Assembly: GCF_029369745.1 (NCBI RefSeq)
Contig: NZ_CP120210.1
Coordinates: 1,736,001 to 1,800,000, forward strand
DNA from: Amycolatopsis sp. QT-25
GTDB lineage: Bacteria; Actinomycetota; Actinomycetes; Mycobacteriales; Pseudonocardiaceae
Reading direction: 5' to 3'
DNA length: 64,000 nucleotides
Positions 60,173 through 64,000 of this stretch are shown in pieces. Position 1 is the first letter of the stretch; each line of letters starts with the position of its first letter. The notes under the pieces are model-generated. The model was not told the origin of the DNA. It did no database searches and worked only from the letters and a program-made list of their open reading frames with translations. Position numbers and translations under genes: made by a program.

Positions 60173-60913
60173 ATGTCCGCCCTCGCCCGGCTCACCGTCG
60201 CCGAGACCAAACTCTTCTTCCGTGAGCCGATGCTCGTGTTCTTCGTGCTCGCGTTCCCGCCGCTCCTGCTCGTCGTCCTCGGCGCGTTCCCCGCCCTGCG
60301 GGAACCCAGCGCGGACCTCGGCGGCGCCAGGGCGATCACCCTGTACCTGCCGATCATCGTCGCGATGGGCCTCGCCATGTTCGCGCTCAACAGTGTGTCC
60401 CAGCTGCTCGCCACCTACCGGGAGAAGGGTGTGCTGCGGCGGATGCGGACCACCCCGGTCGAACCGCGCGTCCTGCTCGGCGCACAGCTGCTGATGTCCA
60501 CGGTCATGTCCGTGGCGACGATGCTGGCGGTGCTGGCCATCGGCAGGGTGCTGTACGACGTGGGCCTGCCCCGGCAGCCGTTCGCCTACCTGGTCGCGTA
60601 CCTGGTGACAGCGCTCGCGATGTTCGCGATCGGCCTGCTCGTCGCCTCCGTCGCGCCGACCGGCAAGAGCGCGGGCGCGATCGGGACCCTGCTGTTCTTC
60701 CCGATCCTGTTCTTCGCCGGTCTCTGGGTGCCTCGCGCCGCGATGAACGACGTCCTGCGGAAGATCAGCGACTTCACCCCGCTGGGCGCCGGCGTGCAAT
60801 CATTGCAGGACGCCGCCGCCGGTCACTGGCCGCAACCACTGCAGATGGCGGTGTTGCTGGGGTGGACGATCGTGGCGGGCGGGCTGGCCGCCCGGTATTT
60901 CCGCTGGGAGTGA
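60173..60913 (+). CDS. ABC-2 type transporter permease
   Basis: The 246-residue membrane protein has six hydrophobic segments (e.g. MLVFFVLAFPPLLLVVLGAF, GTLLFFPILFFAGLWVP) and the ABC-2 motif TYREKGVLRRMRTTPV. It pairs with the ATPase 12 bases upstream. The histidine kinase gene starts three bases after its stop. Confidence 0.92.
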   Translation: MSALARLTVAETKLFFREPMLVFFVLAFPPLLLVVLGAFPALREPSADLGGARAITLYLPIIVAMGLAMFALNSVSQLLATYREKGVLRRMRTTPVEPRVLLGAQLLMSTVMSVATMLAVLAIGRVLYDVGLPRQPFAYLVAYLVTALAMFAIGLLVASVAPTGKSAGAIGTLLFFPILFFAGLWVPRAAMNDVLRKISDFTPLGAGVQSLQDAAAGHWPQPLQMAVLLGWTIVAGGLAARYFRWE

Positions 60914-60916
60914 GTC

Positions 60917-62200
60917 GTGAGCATCGAAGCGGAGCTGCGCGCGGAGTTCGACCGCTGGGAACGGGTCGAGACGGCGGTCTTCAAGGTCCTGCCGTACGTC
61001 CTGCTGACACTCGGCGTCCTCATCTCGGTGCTGCTGCCGATCTGGCGGGTGCCGGTGCGGCTGCCGGCGGTGCTCGCGCTTTCGGCCGGGATCCTGGCCT
61101 GGTCGTTCTGGTTCCACACGCTTCATCCGCAATGGCACCGGAACGGCCCGCTGATGGGCCTGTACTACACGGGGCTGATGGTGCTGACGGCCTCCGTGGT
61201 CGCCATAGCGCCGTGGTACGGCCTGTTCGCCTTCATCGGCTACCCCCAGGCGTTCCAGTACCTGAAAGGCCGTTGGCGGTACGCGGGGGTGACGGCCACG
61301 TCCGTGATCTCGGCGGTGGCGTACCTGGGCGGGTTGACGGGCATCCAGGAAGAGGACATGTGGGTGGCGTGGGCGGCGCTCAGCGTCATCATCACCGTGC
61401 TCGCCGGGGCCTTCTCCCATATCGCCGAGCAGTCCGATCAACGCAACCTCAAGCAGAAGCAGGCGCTCGTCGAGTTGCACGAAGCGAACGCCAGACTGGA
61501 GGCGGCACTGGAGGAGAACGCCGGCTTGCACGCCCAGTTGCTGGTCCAGGCACGCGAGGCCGGGGTGCTCGACGAGCGGCAGCGGATCGCCAGGGACATC
61601 CACGACACCCTGGCGCAAGGGCTGGCCGGCATCCTCACCCAGCTCCAGGCGGCCGAGCAGACCTTGGGCGAGCACCCGGCGTCGCACCGGCACGTGACGA
61701 ACGCGATGAACCTCGCGAGGGAGAGCTTGACCGAGGCACGCCGGACGGTGCACGCGGTGCAGCCGGAGCCGCTCGCCGAGGGCAGACTCCAGGACGCGAT
61801 CGGCGACGTGGCCAGGCGCTGGTCGGAGGTGCACCACATCGACGCGGTGCTGACCACCACCGGCGATCCGCGGCCGATGCACGCCGATGTCGAGGTGACG
61901 CTGCTCCGGGCCGCACAGGAAGCACTGGCGAACGTGGCCAAGCACGCGAAGGCCGGCCGAGTCGGCCTGACCCTGTCGTACATGGAGGATCTGGTGACGC
62001 TCGACGTACGTGACGACGGGGTGGGTTTCGAGCCCACCGCCAAGCGCGCCAACGGTTCCGCCGACGGCGGGTTCGGGCTGGCCGGTATGCGGCAGCGCGT
62101 GCGGCGCCTCGCCGGACGGCTCGACATCGAGTCGGAGCCGGGCGGGGGTACCGCGATCTCGGCTTCCGTGCCGGCGCTCCCGGCCGGAGCCGAGCGATGA
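60917..62200 (+). CDS. Sensor histidine kinase, NarL/LiaS-type (HisKA_3)
   Basis: GTG 60917 gives 427 residues. Five to six N-terminal TMs (about 25-165) have little extracytoplasmic sequence, suggesting intramembrane sensing. A coiled coil lies at ~175-215. The HisKA_3 H-box RQRIARDIHDTLAQGLAG carries H229, and the HATPase_c domain has DDGVGFEP and GGFGLAGMRQR. Being co-encoded with an ABC-2 exporter suggests it senses the exporter's cargo. It overlaps the response regulator by four bases. Confidence 0.92.
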   Translation: MSIEAELRAEFDRWERVETAVFKVLPYVLLTLGVLISVLLPIWRVPVRLPAVLALSAGILAWSFWFHTLHPQWHRNGPLMGLYYTGLMVLTASVVAIAPWYGLFAFIGYPQAFQYLKGRWRYAGVTATSVISAVAYLGGLTGIQEEDMWVAWAALSVIITVLAGAFSHIAEQSDQRNLKQKQALVELHEANARLEAALEENAGLHAQLLVQAREAGVLDERQRIARDIHDTLAQGLAGILTQLQAAEQTLGEHPASHRHVTNAMNLARESLTEARRTVHAVQPEPLAEGRLQDAIGDVARRWSEVHHIDAVLTTTGDPRPMHADVEVTLLRAAQEALANVAKHAKAGRVGLTLSYMEDLVTLDVRDDGVGFEPTAKRANGSADGGFGLAGMRQRVRRLAGRLDIESEPGGGTAISASVPALPAGAER

Positions 62201-62826
62201 TCTCGCTGCTGATCGTCGACGACCACCCGGTGGTACGGGACGGGCTGCGGGGCATGTTCAGCGCCGACCCGCGCTTCGAGGTCCTCGGCGAGGCGGGGGA
62301 CGGCGCGGAGGCCATCACCGCCGGGGTGAAGCTCCGGCCCGACGTGATCCTCATGGACTTGCGGATGCCCCGGACCGACGGCGTCACGGCCATCGAGGAG
62401 CTGGCGAAACGCGGGGTGGCTTCGCGGATCCTCGTGCTCACCACGTACGACACGGACAGCGACGTGCTGCCCGCCATCCAGGCCGGTGCCACCGGCTACC
62501 TGCTGAAGGACGCGCCGAGGGAGGAGCTGTTCCGCGCGGTGGAGGCGGCCGCCCAAGGGAAAGCGATGCTTTCTCCCGCCGTCGCGACCCGGCTCATGGG
62601 ACAGATGCGGCAGCCGACCTCAGGCCCGCTCTCCCACCGTGAACGGGAAGTCCTGGAACTGATCGCCCGGGGCTCGACGAACCGCGAGGCGGCGAAGAAG
62701 CTCTTCATCAGCGAAGCGACGGTGAAGACGCATCTGCTGCACGTGTACGCGAAACTCGGTGTCAACGACCGTGCCGCGGCCGTGGCCACCGCGTTCTCCC
62801 AGGGCTACCTGACACCGCGCGGCTGA
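62197..62826 (+). CDS. NarL/LuxR-type response regulator
   Basis: The 209-residue protein has a receiver domain (acidic D8-D9, phosphoryl site D54 in LMDLRMP, and K in LLKDAP) and a LuxR HTH (LSHREREVLELIARGSTNRE, then SEATVKTHLLHVYAKL). It forms a two-component pair with the kinase and probably controls the ABC operon. Confidence 0.94.
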   Translation: MISLLIVDDHPVVRDGLRGMFSADPRFEVLGEAGDGAEAITAGVKLRPDVILMDLRMPRTDGVTAIEELAKRGVASRILVLTTYDTDSDVLPAIQAGATGYLLKDAPREELFRAVEAAAQGKAMLSPAVATRLMGQMRQPTSGPLSHREREVLELIARGSTNREAAKKLFISEATVKTHLLHVYAKLGVNDRAAAVATAFSQGYLTPRG

Positions 62827-62885
62827 GGAGAGGGCCTTGGCGGAATCCCTGCCGTCCCCGGCGGGGCGCATGCCAAAATCCAGCT

Positions 62886-63797
62886 ATGACACCTGCGGTG
62901 GCGGCACTCGATGTCGGCGGAACGTCCATCAAGGCGGCCCTGTACGACGCGGACCTGAAGGATCTCGCCAGCCTGCGCGAGCCGACGGCGCGCGGAGCGG
63001 ACGGCGAGGCGCTCGCGGACCAGGTCGCGCGGATCGTGGAAACGCTGGGCAAGCAGGCGGGCACCGGCACGCCCGACGCCGTCGGCGTGGTCATCCCCGG
63101 CATCGTCGACGACGTCGAGCGGGTGGCGCGGTTCTCGGCGAACCTCGACTTCCGGAACGTGCCGTTCGGGGAGCTGCTCGACAGCAGACTGGGGTTGCCG
63201 TTCGCGTTCGGGCACGACGTCCGCGCCGGCGGGCTGGCGGAGTTCCGGGTCGGCGCGGGCAAGGGCTGCACCGACGCCGCCTTCATCCCGGTCGGCACCG
63301 GGATCGCGGCCGCGCTCCAGCTCGACGGGAAGCTGTATGCCGCGGGCGGGCAAGGCGGCGAGATCGGGCACATCGACGTCGGCCACGAGTTGCCGTGCGG
63401 ATGCGGGGCGACGGGATGCCTCGAGGCGATCTCCTCCGCGTCGGCCATCGCCCGCCGCTACCGCGAGCACACCGGGCGGCCCGCCGAAGGCGCCGAGCAG
63501 GTGGTCGACGCCGCCCGGCACGGCGACGAAGCCGCGATCTCCGTGCTCGACGACGCGCTCGAGGGGCTGGGCCACGGCATCAAGACCCTGGTCACCTTGC
63601 TCGCGCCCGAAGTCGTCGTCCTCGGCGGCGGCCTGTTCACCGCGGGCGACTACGTCCTCGAGCCGGTGCGGGCGTGGCTCGCGGCGAACCTCCAGTTCCA
63701 GCGGATGCCCGAACTGCGGATCGCGCGACTCGGCGACGAGGCGGGCAGGCTCGGCGCGGCGCTGCTGGCGCTGGACCGGCTCGGTGTCCGAGGGTGA
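62886..63797 (+). CDS. ROK family sugar kinase (glucokinase-like)
   Basis: The 303-residue protein has the ATP-binding motif VAALDVGGTSIKAALYDADL, the catalytic Asp in FGHDVRAGG (D111) and the ROK zinc motif with H162 and C171/C173/C178 (ELPCGCGATGCLEA). It lacks the N-terminal HTH of ROK repressors, so it should be a kinase for glucose or an N-acetylhexosamine. The convergent DeoR gene may be related to sugar control. Confidence 0.9.
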   Translation: MTPAVAALDVGGTSIKAALYDADLKDLASLREPTARGADGEALADQVARIVETLGKQAGTGTPDAVGVVIPGIVDDVERVARFSANLDFRNVPFGELLDSRLGLPFAFGHDVRAGGLAEFRVGAGKGCTDAAFIPVGTGIAAALQLDGKLYAAGGQGGEIGHIDVGHELPCGCGATGCLEAISSASAIARRYREHTGRPAEGAEQVVDAARHGDEAAISVLDDALEGLGHGIKTLVTLLAPEVVVLGGGLFTAGDYVLEPVRAWLAANLQFQRMPELRIARLGDEAGRLGAALLALDRLGVRG

Positions 63798-63846
63798 GTC
63801 CGCGTCCGCCATCGACGTCGGCAGGACGCTGCCTGGCCGGCCTCGC
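63795..63846. terminator. Structured junction with the dispersed 34-bp repeat
   Basis: Positions 63795-63828 match 54659-54692 at 30 of 34 bases. They are followed by short hairpins (GCAG/CTGC). The element lies between the convergent ROK and DeoR genes and starts at the ROK stop codon. Confidence 0.5.
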
Positions 63847-63854
63847 CAACCGGC

Positions 63855-64000
63855 TCAAGCCTTGACCACCCGCACCCCTTCCTCCTCGAAGGCGTGCACT
63901 CGCGCGGGGTCCGCGCGGCCGTCGGTGACGAGAACGTCGACATCGGCGGTCGCGCAGATCTTCGCGAAGGCGTGACCGCCGAGTTTCCCGCTGTCGGCGA
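63855..64000 (-). CDS. DeoR family regulator, C-terminal fragment at window edge
   Basis: Forty-seven residues are visible before the TGA at 63855: ADSGKLGGHAFAKICATADV, then DVLVTDGRAD and the end EEEGVRVVKA. The DSGK motif and the 'vDvlvTD' strand are typical of the DeoR sugar-phosphate-binding domain. The N-terminal HTH lies beyond the window. Confidence 0.85.
   Translation of the reverse strand, partial: ADSGKLGGHAFAKICATADVDVLVTDGRADPARVHAFEEEGVRVVKA

Overview
This window is very GC-rich, with GTG and TTG starts and many ATGA/GTGA/TTGA gene overlaps. It carries an arabinogalactan-type arabinosyltransferase, an aerobic (CobG/CobN) cobalamin pathway and an actinobacterial paa cluster. Together these point to an actinomycete chromosome, most likely Pseudonocardiaceae (Amycolatopsis-like). 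That placement rests on gene content and style, not on a search.

Layout. 1-7.8 kb: end of an acyl-CoA dehydrogenase, Tex, a secreted chitinase with a DasR-like operator, a winged-helix protein and an AraC regulator. 7.7-12.1 kb: a TetR gene whose start codon lies in a 25-bp sequence repeated exactly at 11.7 kb. The two copies enclose a 3.3-kb cassette (XRE regulator, NUDIX hydrolase, GRDP-like protein, APH-type kinase). 12.2-20.4 kb: phenylacetate catabolism, with paaI-paaK-TetR on the minus strand diverging from paaZABCDE. 20.5-23.4 kb: an ABC-F ATPase, a RibD-like protein with swapped domain order, and a 30-residue Cys-rich mini-protein.

23.4-59.1 kb is a broken-up cobalamin supercluster: cobN under a B12 riboswitch; an ABC-2 transporter with an XRE regulator; cobG-cobH-cobIJ; an Emb arabinosyltransferase; cobL-cobM-(Gfo/Idh)-cobK; chlID-cobO-cobB-cobC; cobU-cobT-cobS; cobD-cobQ; and cbtB-cbtA under a second B12 riboswitch. 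Between cobC and cobS lies accessory DNA (45-53 kb): a secreted ricin-type lectin, an RHS protein with a glycine-zipper tip, a coupled two-TM protein (candidate immunity), an IS5-type element with intact ends, a duplicated cobS tail with a hexanucleotide expansion, a 6PGDH-like oxidoreductase with a MerR regulator, and a membrane protein. 59.2-64 kb: an ABC-2 transporter with a two-component system, a ROK kinase and the C-terminal end of a DeoR regulator.

Convergent gene junctions are repeatedly filled by conserved palindromes. One family (copies at 5.55, 20.42 and 57.85 kb) holds or abuts the stop codon of the minus-strand gene each time. Another (1.39 and 27.33 kb) has the same 59-bp length and the same loop in opposite orientation. 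The strongest candidates for undescribed biology are the lectin-RHS-two-TM operon, the 25-bp-bounded cassette, the Cys-rich mini-protein after cobN, and the palindrome families.
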